Source: Dryas octopetala
Taxonomy: Eukaryota > Streptophyta > Magnoliopsida > Rosales > Rosaceae
Assembly (NCBI GenBank): GCA_963921425.1
Contig: OY992835.1
Span: 8,246,001 to 8,310,000, forward strand
Length of the DNA: 64,000 nucleotides
Direction of reading: 5' to 3'
Part shown: one piece after another, positions 1 to 10,649 of the stretch
How the letters are laid out: every line of letters starts with the position of its first letter
How positions within the stretch are numbered: position 1 is the stretch's first letter
The notes under the pieces: model-generated
Databases searched by the model: none
The model's input: the letters and a program-made list of their open reading frames with translations, nothing else
Told to the model about the DNA's origin: nothing
Program-made: the position numbers and the translations under genes

Positions 1-539
1 CAAATTATTTAACAAAAAAAAAAAAAAAAGACAATTCTAGTTTTAAAAACCCATAAGACTTTTTGAGTGTAAACTAATTATTGTTTGTACACTACTTAAC
101 AACTTAATTAAGATTCTGTTGATTCTCAAAAACAAAAAAACAATTAAGATTCTGTTTGGTAACATTTTTGTTTTAATTTTTATTTATGATCAAAGATAGA
201 GAAGGAAACTTTCCAAAGTAAAATATTGAGTTGTCTAAGACGAGAGATGATGGATGGGACTATGGGAGGGAAGGTGGAAAAGATGCGTATAGCATGTTCA
301 TAAATTAAAGAACTAAAAACTAATTTCTTACTCTCATCTCTTTTTCTCATTTCTCTCATATATTTTTCCTTTGTCTGTTTAACTAAAAAAAATCATGAAA
401 ATGAAAAGAAAAGAAGAACATTGCAAATAGTGAATGGTGTACCTAAGTTTCTGAAAGAATGGTAATTAAACTAACCAAATTTATCAAATACATCAACCAA
501 TGTCTACCAAGCAATTTAAAATTATGGGAGATTACAAAC

Positions 540-3500
540 CTTGTGCCAAAGATGAAGGAGATCAGCTTCACGGTTGTCAACAACCTCTAACATTGGTGGT
601 GAGGTTGATTTACTTTCAATGGAAGTATGGTTATCGTTTGCACCCATGTAAAAGAAGAGTAACTCGTCCTTTTGATTCATATTTCCATATTGAGTAACAT
701 GAGATCCCAAAGTACTATTTATTGTTCTCCATCTAACCTGTAAACATATATATATATATATATATATATATAGCCACAAGATATTATTTAAAACTTCTCA
801 AACTTTTGTTTCATCAAAATGGAATCTTCATTTCATATAATTAAGAAGAAGAGGAAATTACAGATTTAGTCCAGTTATTTTATACCTAGTTCAATTTTGG
901 TCCACAATCTTTTTTAAGTTCTGTTTTGGTCCACTAATTGTTTCACTTGTTCAATAAAGGTCCAGATTTGTTTTCTCAAATTTGGCCTGCTTTTTACCCT
1001 ATCAAATCTCACCCAAATTCAGCAAATATATACTTGTTTTAAATATATGCATTTCTTCTTTACAACCATATAAAGATCATTCAAATTGGAGTTCTAAAAC
1101 TCAAGATAATTGACCCTAAAGTAGGGTACCCAAAACTGCCAATTTTTCAAATTTCACCAAATCTCAATTCTCTTAGATGATAATACTCCAAATTTGTTTT
1201 TATGACTAAGAAATGATGAAATATAACTTATACTTCAATTATAATTGAAGAAAACACAACCCAAAAGATTTAAAGTCACAAATCTGGACCTTTATTGAAC
1301 AAATGAAACAATTAGTGGACCAAAACAGAACTTAAAAAAGATCGTGGACCAAAATTGAACTAGGTATAAAATAAGTGGACTAAATCTGTAATTTCCTTTT
1401 AAGAAGAATCCAAAGGATTCAAGATTTACCACTTCATATTGTTGTTGGAAAGTTTCGTTACGCAAATCTTGTACGTCGCTGCTCGCAATTTGGTACCAAA
1501 AACCACCACAATTTAATACTTAGTACAATGAAATAATGATAAAGAGAATTATTCTAAACACAATCGCTCACGTGTGTGATTGGTAGGAGATCTACCATGC
1601 ATGAGGCCCACACCAACGAATGACTATCCGATAAAACTAGTATGTTGTGCACAATTTTTATACCACATTAATATTATCTCTCTAGCTAATAGAGTTGAGA
1701 TTCATTTTTATTTGTAGAGTCCACTTCTAAGAGTGGTTGTATCAATGTGATATAAAAATTGTGGTGCATCTAACTAGCATTAATCATGGCTATCATATTC
1801 CGTCATAACATGGTTGCTAGCTAGAAAATAGTTAGGTATATATTAATGATTTGAGTGTATGTATTAAGTAATTACATACCAATCCTCCATCCAAGAAATG
1901 CTATACAAGTCTCCCAAACAAGTGTGATATCCTTCAGGAGGACCAGGACTCGTGCCAGGACAATAAGTTGCCCAACTATTCTCAGTTGCATTTGCTGCTG
2001 TTGTTGCATAAATACTTATATTACTTGGAAGGAGACCCTCGAACATACTCCCCGATTCACAAGATTCAAGGTAGAAAACCTAATTGAGTTTGTAATTGCA
2101 TTAAACCATTAATCAAAATATATATAAATTCAAAAGTATGGCTTTAATGATCATTTAGTTGCAATATTATAATAAACTAATCAGAATATATTGCACTGCT
2201 TAACAAAAAAAAAAAAAATAAAAGAAAATTACAATGCTAGTTAACTTATGTATATACCATGCTTTTGTAAGTGTTAGCATCATGCTTCTTTTTCAGAACA
2301 TCAACGAGATCCTTAGAATAAACAAAATCCTCTGCAGGCATCCCTGTATACAAGAAATAGTTGCAGACGCAAGTTTAATTTCATGAACTGTAGAACTTGG
2401 ATTTATTTAATAAGAATTAATTACTTAATTTCAACAAAAAAAAAAAAAAATCGATAGCAAAACAAAAAAGCACACAAAATTTTAAATGGATTACTGAGAA
2501 GTGAATTAAATATATAGGGTTCATCATACACCACTATGTTCCAAAAAATATAAAAAGTATCACGGATCTTGGTTCCCACTTTAATTATGGCATTTTACAT
2601 TTTTTAACAATGCCATTTACTTAAGAGATGAATTTTAGACACCGATAAATACTTATCATGCACTTAACAATTGGATTTACAATGAGAGTATTAGTTTTAG
2701 CAGTTACAAATTCAATTAAACGGTAATTATACATTGTTCATTCTCACAGTTGCTCAAAATTTATCACTTGTGTGAAGTGTGAACACTTTGCATTTTTGGA
2801 TGAATTGAATATGTAAGTTACTAACCGATAATTCCAGGGCCGCCATGGTCGGTATAATATATGAAAACATTGTCGTTTGGGCCACTGTCCAAAACCTTGC
2901 CACTGCCGCCAGTGAGAGCAGTTTTATTTCCAAGAATAACAGCATAAAGATTGGAAGCTGTACAATTGTCACCTGTATAATCCTGCATATATAATTAACA
3001 AAATATTAAATTGTAACATAGAACATATTACACACTAAAAAAAAAAAGAACTAAATTTAAAATTTTGACAAAAAATTAATAAAAAATAGCGAAAAGAAAA
3101 GTAAAGAACCTTGGGAACTCCTTGGTAAACATCGTTACCATCTGGCTTGTTGATGATGACACCAGGCCTAGGGTTGTTAACATTGTATGCAATGTCATCG
3201 TACATGAAAACAATGATGTTTTCATCTTTTAGTCCACCTTTCTTCAATATTTGATATGCATGACATACATCAGCCTGCAATATTCATCGTAAAACTTAGA
3301 TAAATTAATACAGGGAGAGAAAAAAAAAATTCATAAGCAGTACTACTCAAACCAGTTGGCATAATGGCACTGGATGGAGAGGTTTAAGACCTTATAAATT
3401 ATTAATTATAAGCAAGGCTTAACGTTCTCCGATGTGAGATCTCTCATAAGTTCAGACTTTTTTAAATTCCAAAAGCCTAACTGATTAATCGCGCGACAAG

Positions 3501-3965
3501 TAGGTGTGGATCGATTGGCATGTACAAATGCTGTGATTTTTTTTTTTTTTTCAGTCATAATATATTGATCCTGGTTTGGATAGGGTGTAGAATTTCTGTA
3601 TAGATTTTAGATTTTAATTCTCGAATTTGTGTGTAAAATTCGAATGCTAAACCTTAAAATTAATCAATGTATATCATAGAATTTTGACATGCATGCCAAT
3701 CCGCATATACCTGATGCCTATAGTTCCCATAACCACGAGAGCCAGAAACTAGGACTGCCCATCTTGTTCCATTCTGCTCAGTCGTACTGCTTGCAGCATC
3801 ACTATGATGAACATGAATGATGAAATCCTCTGGAAATTCTGATGGCTTTAACTTGAAGCTTTCAGCACTCAAACTTAAGATTCCAACAAATATTACAAAT
3901 ATTGCACCACAACGGTAGTACTGCCCACTCCCTGTGACTTTGGTGAGCTGCTGCGAGAACACCAT
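540..3965 (-). CDS. VPE: Vacuolar processing enzyme (legumain, cysteine protease C13), 3' end outside window
   Basis: Asparaginyl endopeptidase family C13, which in plants matures vacuolar proteins and acts in programmed cell death. Seven exons join in frame with GT-AG introns: 3965-3711, 3274-3110, 2982-2826, 2343-2258, 2079-1880, 1478-1430 and 737-540 (370 codons). Visible features: a hydrophobic signal segment near residues 20-34; [20 protein letters not shown] at 66-85; catalytic His186 in YYTDHGGPG; catalytic Cys228 in LESCESGS. The His-Cys spacing of 42 matches known plant VPEs. Exon 7 carries GSHVTQYG and the [12 protein letters not shown] block. The start is the ATG ahead of the signal segment. 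The final one or two exons (C-terminal prodomain) are not found at 1-539 and should lie left of the window. No frameshift is seen, so the gene may be intact. Introns 5 and 6 carry MITEs. Confidence 0.93.
744..771. repeat. (TA)n microsatellite
   Basis: An uninterrupted TA dinucleotide run sits in intron 6 of the VPE gene, only a few bases upstream (on the minus strand) of the exon 7 acceptor. Length variation here would change the polypyrimidine context of that splice site. Confidence 0.9.
851..1398. mobile_element. MULE-type MITE in VPE intron 6
   Basis: A 548 bp element flanked by a perfect 10 bp target duplication TTAAGAAGAA (841-850 and 1399-1408). Its ends are about 120 bp inverted repeats beginning (g/a)aGGAAATTACAGATTTAGT, with few mismatches, carrying the phrase 'TTTTGGTCCAC'. 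A 9-10 bp TSD with long TIRs is the signature of Mutator-like elements. It has no coding capacity. It makes up about four fifths of the 692 bp intron between exons 6 and 7; without it the intron would be about 134 bp. The element at 51403-51707 has similar TIRs and a 9 bp TSD. Confidence 0.9.
1634..1778. mobile_element. Short MITE-like inverted repeat in VPE intron 5
   Basis: Two arms, around 1637-1671 and 1746-1778, are inverted copies of a sequence containing GTGCACAATTTTTATA. The right arm ends in CTAGCATTA, much like the right arm of the MITE at 14831-15036, which suggests one family. The exact ends and target duplication are not resolved. Confidence 0.5.
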
Positions 3966-4090
3966 ATATTTGTGTATTTATGCTAAATTAGTAAACTCTC
4001 CGACACAGACACATGCACCACAAGAAAATATGAAATAAGCAACGGAATAATAGTCAACGACTAGATTGTTGCTGATTGTGCAACGACCTC

Positions 4091-4698
4091 CTGTTTAGTT
4101 CGCGGATTAATTGCAAGCTTGGGAATGAAGAAATAGTTCGCGGATTAATTGCAAGCTTGGGAATGAAGAAATAATTTCATTCACGTGTTTGGTAAGAGTA
4201 AGTATATTAGAAGTTTAGGAATGGAGAAATAATTTCATTCACATGTTTGGTAAAAGTACATATAGGAAAACAATTTCTAGCTCATGGAAAATTGATGCCC
4301 AAAAGAGGGAAAATTAAACCCTCCTATTAGGCTTATTAGCTTGGGTTTGATTTTCCCTTCCCATGGGAAATCATTTATGACATTTTTTCAAGACTAAATA
4401 TATATTACCCTTTTTAATAATTGAAACTACCAATTATATTCATAAAAAAACTGTTGGCATTCTTTATTTATAGTAAATATAAGAAATAAGGGTATAATTG
4501 AAAAACTAACTATTTTTGTTTCAGATTCTTATACAAACCAAGCATGAGAAAGAAAATAAGAAGATATTTCCAGATTAATTACTTTCAATTCCCAGCATTA
4601 CCAAATATAAGAATGAAAATCTTACATTTTTTTCACCTGAAAAATGCATAAGAATTCATTTCTCTCATAAAATAAATTATGCGAACCAAACTAGGCCT
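4091..4698. mobile_element. MITE-like insertion with GTTTGGTTCGC-type ends
   Basis: The left end reads TCCTGTTTAGTTCGCGG and the right end, inverted, reads GGCCTAGTTTGGTTCGC. The segment interrupts CACTA-like subterminal repeats, which supports it being an insertion. The target duplication is not clear. It has no coding capacity. Confidence 0.5.
4097..4172. repeat. Tandem duplication, about 37 bp unit
   Basis: Two adjacent near-identical units starting AGTTCGCGGATTAATTGC and ending TGAAGAAATA lie in the left arm of the MITE-like element. A diverged third piece follows at about 4205-4250. Confidence 0.8.
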
Positions 4699-4901
4699 TA
4701 AGTTGTTGCCTATGAGAATAAGCAACCGGGTTTAGGCAACCGAGAACTTCTACAATGACGTACTGCAGTTATTGTAGAATTTTCTTAGGTAACCACCTTG
4801 GCAAAAACAAACTAAAAGTCGTTGCCTATTGTTTTAGGCAACAAATTTCTACCTTTTGGGCAATAACAAAAAGTTGTTGCCTAATCTCGGTATTTATATA
4901 C

Positions 4902-4918
4902 TTTTTTTTTTTGGTCAA
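4902..4918 (-). mobile_element. Micro-insertion: TTGACC-poly(A) stub with 14 bp TSD
   Basis: The 14 bp sequence CGGTATTTATATAC occurs at 4888-4901 and again at 4919-4932. Between them are 17 bases that read TTGACC followed by eleven A on the minus strand. A poly(A) tail directly abutting a long target duplication is what target-primed reverse transcription (LINE machinery) leaves. Similar stubs occur at 16226, 52450 and 57157. Confidence 0.7.
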
Positions 4919-5485
4919 CGGTATTTATATACAAGTTGAATAAAAAATGGAAAAGGTTGATCAATCGGTTTCTAAGAGATTAAAGCTGTTGTTACCATGT
5001 TGCACTTGCAGTGGGACGCGCTCCTACAAACTTCTAAAAAGTAAGAAGGCTTCTCTCAATCCTACTTTAAATTACAAGTAATAGAATGAACAAATTTATA
5101 GAGTTTTGTGTATGAAAATAAATGGCTGAGATTACAACTTCGAGACAAGATCGATACATATATAGATTAAGATATAGTAGGGTACACTTCGATACAATTA
5201 ATATAGCAAGTTAATTTGTCACGACACATACAAGCTTCCATATTACAGCTGCAACGTACAAACTCCTCGATAACCACAAGTAGAAATGTTAATAATTATA
5301 AACCCCCTAGTTAGAGATAAAATCTCTCATAACCTCCACCCAAAATCTAACTCTCTTATAACCCCCAATCTTACACTTAATATTTTCCTAAACCCCCTAG
5401 TCAACTAATACCCAGTCAACTTTGACTCCCCATATTTTAATTTTCCAGTTTTACCTCTTTTGTTTTATTTTCATTTTCAGCCAAC

Positions 5486-5490
<5 letters not shown>

Positions 5491-5533
<43 letters not shown>
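5491..5533. repeat. (CT)n microsatellite
   Basis: A pure CT run at the edge of the GC-rich segment of the 5286-6702 element. It is of the kind often found in plant 5' untranslated regions. Confidence 0.95.
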
Positions 5534-5536
<3 letters not shown>

Positions 5537-5864
5537 CTCTCCTATCTGTTGCCTCTCTCCCCTCTGCGTCTCTCTCTCTCCCCGCTGCTGTCGCCGGCGC
5601 GTGCGCCGCCGTCTGGCGACGGTTGCCGGCGAGACCGGTCCCATCACACTCGCCTCTCCTTCCTCTTCCTCCCTATGCCCTCCACGTGCCGTGAAACTAA
5701 ACGTCGACGCCAGATCTGCTCAAGTCCGATCGTCATCTCCGGCGGTGACTTCGCGATTCCGGCGACGTCGCAGCTGCTCTCCACTTCCAGAAGCTTCCTC
5801 TCGACGTGGTGAGTGTGATGGTGGTCTCCGATTCTCCAACTGACCACCGTGGACGGCGAATCGA

Positions 5865-6450
5865 CAGTTTCAGTTCGTGAAACAGTTTCAGTTCTTGAAA
5901 CAGTTTCAGTTCGTGAAACATGAGTTTTAAATGAACTTTGAATGAAATTATGGTTCTGAAATATGACGAATCAAATTTGCAGGTAGAAATAGATCGAGGC
6001 AGTGGCGACTGTCGTGTACTCGTCGCGCGTGAGGTGATCGGACGACGTTGTATTGTTGGCTACTCCTCTCATCTCAATGACTTGTTGTATTGTTGGTTTT
6101 TTTTTTTGATAAGGTTGCTGTGTTCTTTTTAGTGAAACGAAATTCAGTAAAGGTGTAACTGTTTTAGTGAAGTGTAATTGTTTTAGTAAAAGTGTAATTG
6201 TTTTTTAATTAAGGTGTAATTGCATTTTAGTCGAGGTGTAATTGTTTTATCACTTAATTCAGTTTCAGTAAGTGAATTCATAACTGAATTCTTCAATTTA
6301 GTGTAACTGAATTTCTGAAATTCAGTTTCAGTGTAATTGAATTCTTGAAATTCAGTTTTCAGTGTAACTGAATTTTTGAAATTCAGTTTCAGTGTAACTG
6401 AATTTTTGAAATTCAGTTTCAGTGTAATGAAATTCAATTTCGGTGTTTGA
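5865..6450. repeat. Degenerate arrays built on CAGTTTCAG
   Basis: Two arrays. At 5865-5920 a roughly 20 bp unit CAGTTTCAGTTCGTGAAA repeats about three times. At 6270-6435 a 30 bp unit containing GTGTAACTGAATTT and GAAATTCAGTTTCA repeats about five times. Both contain CAGTTTCAG or its complement CTGAAACTG, so they form overlapping palindromes. Any open frames here are repeat-derived. Confidence 0.85.
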
Positions 6451-7614
6451 TTTTAGTTTTAGTGAAATATTGAGTTTTAGCAAAAACTTCAATTCCAAAA
6501 AAAAAAAAAAAAAAAAAAAAACAGTTTCACCAAAATACAGTTACAGTGACATCAGCGCGCGTCAGCATGCGTCAGCGCGCATCAGCATGCGTCAGAAGGG
6601 TAATTTAGGATTATAAGTTTTAGGGGGTTTTGAAAGAGTTTATAGATGGGTGGGGGTTTAGACAAATTTTTTTGGTGAGTAGGGTGTTTAAAATTAGGCA
6701 CTACAAGTAGAAGGTAGTAAATTAATCTATCCAGCTCATGACCAATATCGACACCTTCTTTTTCGCTGGGTAAGATGTTGCATTTCTTCTCTGGTTACTT
6801 GATTCACACCTTCTTCTCCGCTAGTTGCCCAAGGAAGATCAAACCATCTGCATTAATTTACAAATTGAACCCAATTTTTCTTGTGTCCAAAGTTCAATTC
6901 ATAGCAATAAAAATGGTTTTTTGTTTCTTCTACAAACTTCCAAAATGAATCAGATGCCTCAATAATTTTTCTTGGTTTTGCCCTGTTGAACCCAAATTTA
7001 TCCATAAATCCCACTTAAAATATAAAAATTGAAAAGATGACAATGATTATTTGGCAATCTAGCATTGTGTATGAGTTATAATTGTCCTTTTGGAGGTGAA
7101 TCATTTAGAGAGAGGCAGAGGAGTGGTTCATTTTGGGTGAAAGAGAGAAGGGGATGATGGTTCAATGTGCCTGGGTTTGGGTGGACAATGCAGCAAATTT
7201 TTAATTTTTTATGTTTAACTTTTGAAACATTTGAATTTTTAATTTTTTCACTTTTAAATATATAAATGAAATGAAATAAAATATAAGTTTTCTAGAGTGA
7301 CAATATTACCCCTAGATTTTGTTAACCATTATAACGGAAATTTCATGGGGTACTTATTACATATAAAATAAAAATTTAGGTACTCATTGGCTCAAATAAA
7401 AGTTTGGATACCACATTAAGACATGACTCAAAGTTTGGGTACCAAAATTGAAAAAAACCCTTCTATTTTAGCTAATTCATAGCCTCCAATCATTTTTATA
7501 ATTAATTCATAACCCCCTATTTTACTTAAATTTTTGTCTAAACCCCCTAGTCAATGAATATATAGCTACTGTTGACTTTTATTTTTGTTATAATTCCGAT
7601 TGTGCCCCTTCCCA

Positions 7615-7905
7615 ATTACTGCACATGTGCACATCGCTGACATCACCCAGCTGCATGATCCACTCACTAACATCGCCCAGGTGCATGATCCACTCGCTGA
7701 CATCGCCCAGCTAGTGCAGCTTGGTCCAGTGCCATCTTCATCCCATATTTAAAAAATTAATTACTGCATTTGTGCACATCGCTGACATCACCCAGCTGCA
7801 TGATCCACTCACTAACATCGCCCAACTGCATAATCCACTCGTTGACATCGCCCAACTGGTGCAACTTGGTCCAACGCCATGCATCTCCATCTCATATCTT
7901 AAAAA
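7615..7905. repeat. Tandem duplication, about 145 bp unit with internal sub-repeats
   Basis: Two copies start ATTACTGCA(C/T)(A/T)TGTGCACATCGCTGAC at about 7615 and 7760. Each contains several about 35 bp sub-repeats of 'GCATGATCCACTC...ACATCGCCCA'. The short open frames here follow from the repeat and have no family resemblance. Confidence 0.8.
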
Positions 7906-8289
7906 TTGAAAAAACGAGTTGAAAAATGAACAAATCAAGGTTTGAACACCAGACCTTGTATAAGTGGGAAACACAGCCAACCAACTCAACCAAGTTGCAA
8001 CTTGTGTAAGTGTAGTAGAATTAACTATATTTATACAGTTTTATAGATATTTAATTTCTAATTCCAATTTGTCTATTTTTATTGCAAATTAGTTTAACTA
8101 TTGTTTTTAGAAATAATTACTCTATACTACATCTTTGCTATAGCTTTTAACTTCTAATACCATAATTATTAATATATAACAATCAGGTTAGTTTTATTAA
8201 CAATCAGGTAAGTTTGACTCCACCTTATTCCGTTGACTCCACATGAGTGGGCTGCAATTACCATTTATTTCTTATTTTTGGTATTTATT

Positions 8290-8600
8290 TTTCTTCTCTC
8301 TTTCTCCTCGAGTCTCTCTCTTCTCTTTCCTCTGCTCTCTCTCTTCCCGCGATGTCTCTGAAGATCGGACTCTCGCCGTCCGGCAAAAGTAGTCGGCGGT
8401 GTGGGTCCCATCCCCTTCCTCTCTCTTCCCTCTCCCTTCCCCAACCTCTGATGTCTAGCTCCAAGCAGATCCAGCAGATGGTGTGGTTCATTCGATCTTC
8501 TCCTTCTGGAGCTTCAGCGCGTTTCAATTTCTAGCTTGGTCGCGCGGGCAGCTTTGAGAGCTCGAACTTGGTTGCCTTGGCTCTCCACCTCAAAGAGCTT
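8290..8600. other. CT-rich, GC-rich gene-like segment inside element
   Basis: A pyrimidine-rich stretch with CTCTCT runs leads to an ATG at 8352 and a short GC-rich frame, then returns to AT-rich repeats. This layout resembles a plant 5' UTR plus the first codons. It matches the layout at 5490-5850, 20520-20820, 25960-26380 and 59050-59700. No homologous protein is recognised. It is probably a captured gene fragment. Confidence 0.4.
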
Positions 8601-8639
8601 ATCAGTAGAAAGTTCTTGATTTTTTTTTTTTTTTTTTTT

Positions 8640-9100
8640 TAAAGCTCAGTTTCTGAAACTGCAATTTCTGGAACATTGCAAGTGAACTGAAACTGCAGTT
8701 TATTGGAGTTGCAGTTCCTAACTGCAAGTGAAACTGCACTGCAAATGAACTGAAACTGCAGTTTATTTGAGTTGCAAGCTTGCAGTTGCAGTTACTAACT
8801 GTAAGTGAAACTGCAGTTTCTGAAACTGCAAGTGAACTGAAACTGCAGTTTATTGGAGCTGCAGGCTTGCAGTTGCAGTTCCTAACTGCAAATGAAACTG
8901 CAGTTTCTGAAACTGCACTGCAAATGAACTGAAACTGCAGTTTATTTGAGTTGCAAGCTTGCAGTTGCAGTTACTAACTGTAAGTGAAACTGCAGTTTAT
9001 TGGAGCTGCAGGATGTGAAAACTGCAATTTCTGAAACTGCAAAGTGAACTGAAACTACAGTTTATTTGAAGTTGCAGGCTTGCAGTTGCAGAACAATGCT
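8640..9100. repeat. CTGAAACTGCAGTTT palindromic array
   Basis: About ten irregular units combine GAAACTGCAGTTT, ACTGCAAGTGAACTG and GCTTGCAGTTGCAGTT. The 13-15 bp core is self-complementary, so the array reads almost the same on both strands. Confidence 0.9.
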
Positions 9101-9559
9101 TGTGAGTGAAGATGAACAATTGTCGATTTGGTAAAGTTAAAGAAAGAGATCGATTTGGCAAAGAAAAGAAGAAGATCAGTTTTGGGCTGTTTGTGTAGTT
9201 GGTTTGGTTGTGATGCATTTCTTTGGGAATGTGTCCGCATGTTATATTTTGGGCTGGTAGATAGTGTCCGCAAGTTAATAAAAATAGATTGAGTAGTTTT
9301 GGTTAATATTTTGCTTTGTTAGTACCTTATAATTAATGGACTCTTGTTTTTATGCAAAATAGTGTAATTATTTATTTTTATTACAAAGTAGTGTAACTAT
9401 TTTTTGTACGTGCTTGACTTGAGTTCGAGTTACTTTGTGTGCAAATTCTTATAATTTTTTACACCTAAAGACTTGTTATATAGTAGAGCCTGTGTGGCAA
9501 GTAGTGGCTCAAGAAGTAGCGGACTATGCTAATGTGTCAATGGGACGGGCCAGCAGAAG

Positions 9560-10130
9560 TGATGAAATTAAAAATCGATAACTGAAACTGAAAAAAACGA
9601 TCACTAAAATTGAAAAAAAAAAAATCGATCACTAAAACTTAAAAATCGATAACTAAAACTAAAAAATCGATTACTGAAATTGAATCAATTACTGAAACTA
9701 AATCAATCACTGAAACTAAATCGATCACTGAAATTGAAAATCGATAACTGAAACTGAAAAAACTACAATTGAAACTAAACTAATTACTGAAACTGAAAAT
9801 TTATAACTGAAACTGAAAAAAATGATCACTAAAATTGATAATTGAAACTGAAAAAAATGATCACTTAAACTGAAAAATCGATAACTGAAATTGAAATTGA
9901 ACTTATCACTGAAACTGGAAAAACGATAACTGAAACTGAAAATCTATAACTAAAACTAAAAAATTGATCACTAAAACTGAAAAATTGATAACTGAAACTG
10001 AAAAAATGATCACTAAAACTAAAAAATCGATAACTGAAACTGAAAAAAAAAAAAAAAAAATCACTGAAACTGAATTGGTCACTGAAACTGAAAATCGATC
10101 ATTGAAACTGAAAATCAATCATTGAAAAAT
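9560..10130. repeat. Array of (A)ACTGAAACTGAAAAATCGATC-type units
   Basis: More than twenty degenerate units of about 18-24 bp combine AACTGAAACTGA with ATCGAT(A/C)AC. Reading frames through the minus strand give only repeated V-I-D/N-F-S-V words. The core CTGAAACTG is shared with 8640-9100 and with 5865-6450. Confidence 0.9.
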
Positions 10131-10649
10131 TAAAAACAGTTACACTAAATTTTCAATAAAAAAATTACTCTATATTAAAATGAAAAAAATTACACTAAAT
10201 TTGCAATAAAAAAATAATTAGACTTAATTTATAAAATTAAACATTGAAATAAGAAAGATTTCAAATATGTTAAAATGTTTATAAATATCATTAATTATCT
10301 ATATTAACACACAAGTCACAAACCTCCATTGTAGGGTGACTATTAAATACCTCTGGTGGTCTCGGGTTCAATACCCAGTTGAAGCCAAAAGCAATTTTTT
10401 TACTCAACTTAAGGTAGCAGACATCATGTTCGTTTAAAAATAAAAATAATAAGAAAATTAATGTAAGGTTGCGAGCTGCTTAGCGTGAGCTCAAGAGCAG
10501 AGGTAGTGGGCTTGCGTCAGATGATGCATGGGCCGATAGTAGGGTAGAAAAGGAAATGGAAGTGTTAGGGGGTTTTGGGAGAGTTCCTAAAAGGTGGGGG
10601 GGCGGATGCAAATTTTTACTGTAACTTGGGAGTTTAAAATTAGGCACTA

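Larger units (their letters stand above)
4016..4890. mobile_element. Fragment of a CACTA-like element (left end)
   Basis: The sequence at 4016 (CACCACAAGAAAATATG) is close to the CACTA-type terminus CACTACAAGAAAA and to the inverted right end of the element at about 23119-27887. It is followed by the same subterminal motifs, GGCAACGA and TTGCCTA, seen again at 4700-4885. The two blocks are separated by a secondary insertion (about 4091-4698). No right terminus is seen, so this is a truncated copy. It lies just upstream of the VPE start codon (3965). Confidence 0.6.
5286..6702. mobile_element. MULE-like element carrying a GC-rich gene-like segment
   Basis: A 1417 bp segment flanked by a perfect 10 bp direct repeat ACAAGTAGAA (5276-5285 and 6703-6712). 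The left end contains ATAAACCCCCTAG; the inverted right end begins AGTGCCTAATTTTAAACACC. The interior runs from a CT-rich, GC-rich segment with ATG-led frames (about 5490-5850) into repeats based on CAGTTTCAG (about 5865-6450) and a poly(A) run at 6497-6521. The GC-rich segment looks like a captured gene 5' end, as in Pack-MULEs. No complete protein domain is recognised. The element at about 7470-10648 shares its right end. Confidence 0.75.
7470..10648. mobile_element. Second MULE-like element of the 5286-6702 family
   Basis: The right end (TTTAAAATTAGGCACT, ending at 10648) matches the right end of the 5286-6702 element. The left region repeats the TAATTCATAACCCCCTA and CTAAACCCCCTAGTCAA motifs of that element. 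The left boundary is approximate and no TSD could be fixed. Contents in order: a tandem duplication (7615-7905), a tRNA-like module on the minus strand (about 7925-8005), a CT/GC-rich gene-like segment (8290-8600), two arrays on CTGAAACTG (8640-9100 and 9560-10130), and a second tRNA-like module (10320-10395). Confidence 0.6.

Noticed and set aside
3340..3500. AGTTGGCATAATGGCACTGG text as a tRNA or SINE head in VPE intron 1
   Set aside because: Box B and a tail are not convincing, and no target duplication was found.
5422..5850. Long overlapping open frames on both strands rich in Ser/Leu
   Set aside because: They come from the CT microsatellite and GC-rich low-complexity DNA. No domain, and frames are open in several phases at once.
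9906..10118. Open frame of repeated VIDFSV words
   Set aside because: A translation of the ACTGAAACTGA repeat array. Not a protein gene.
10320..10400. Possible tRNA gene (GGTTCAATACCC box B)
   Set aside because: No complete cloverleaf: acceptor and anticodon stems cannot be paired by eye. Reported only as a tRNA-like module.
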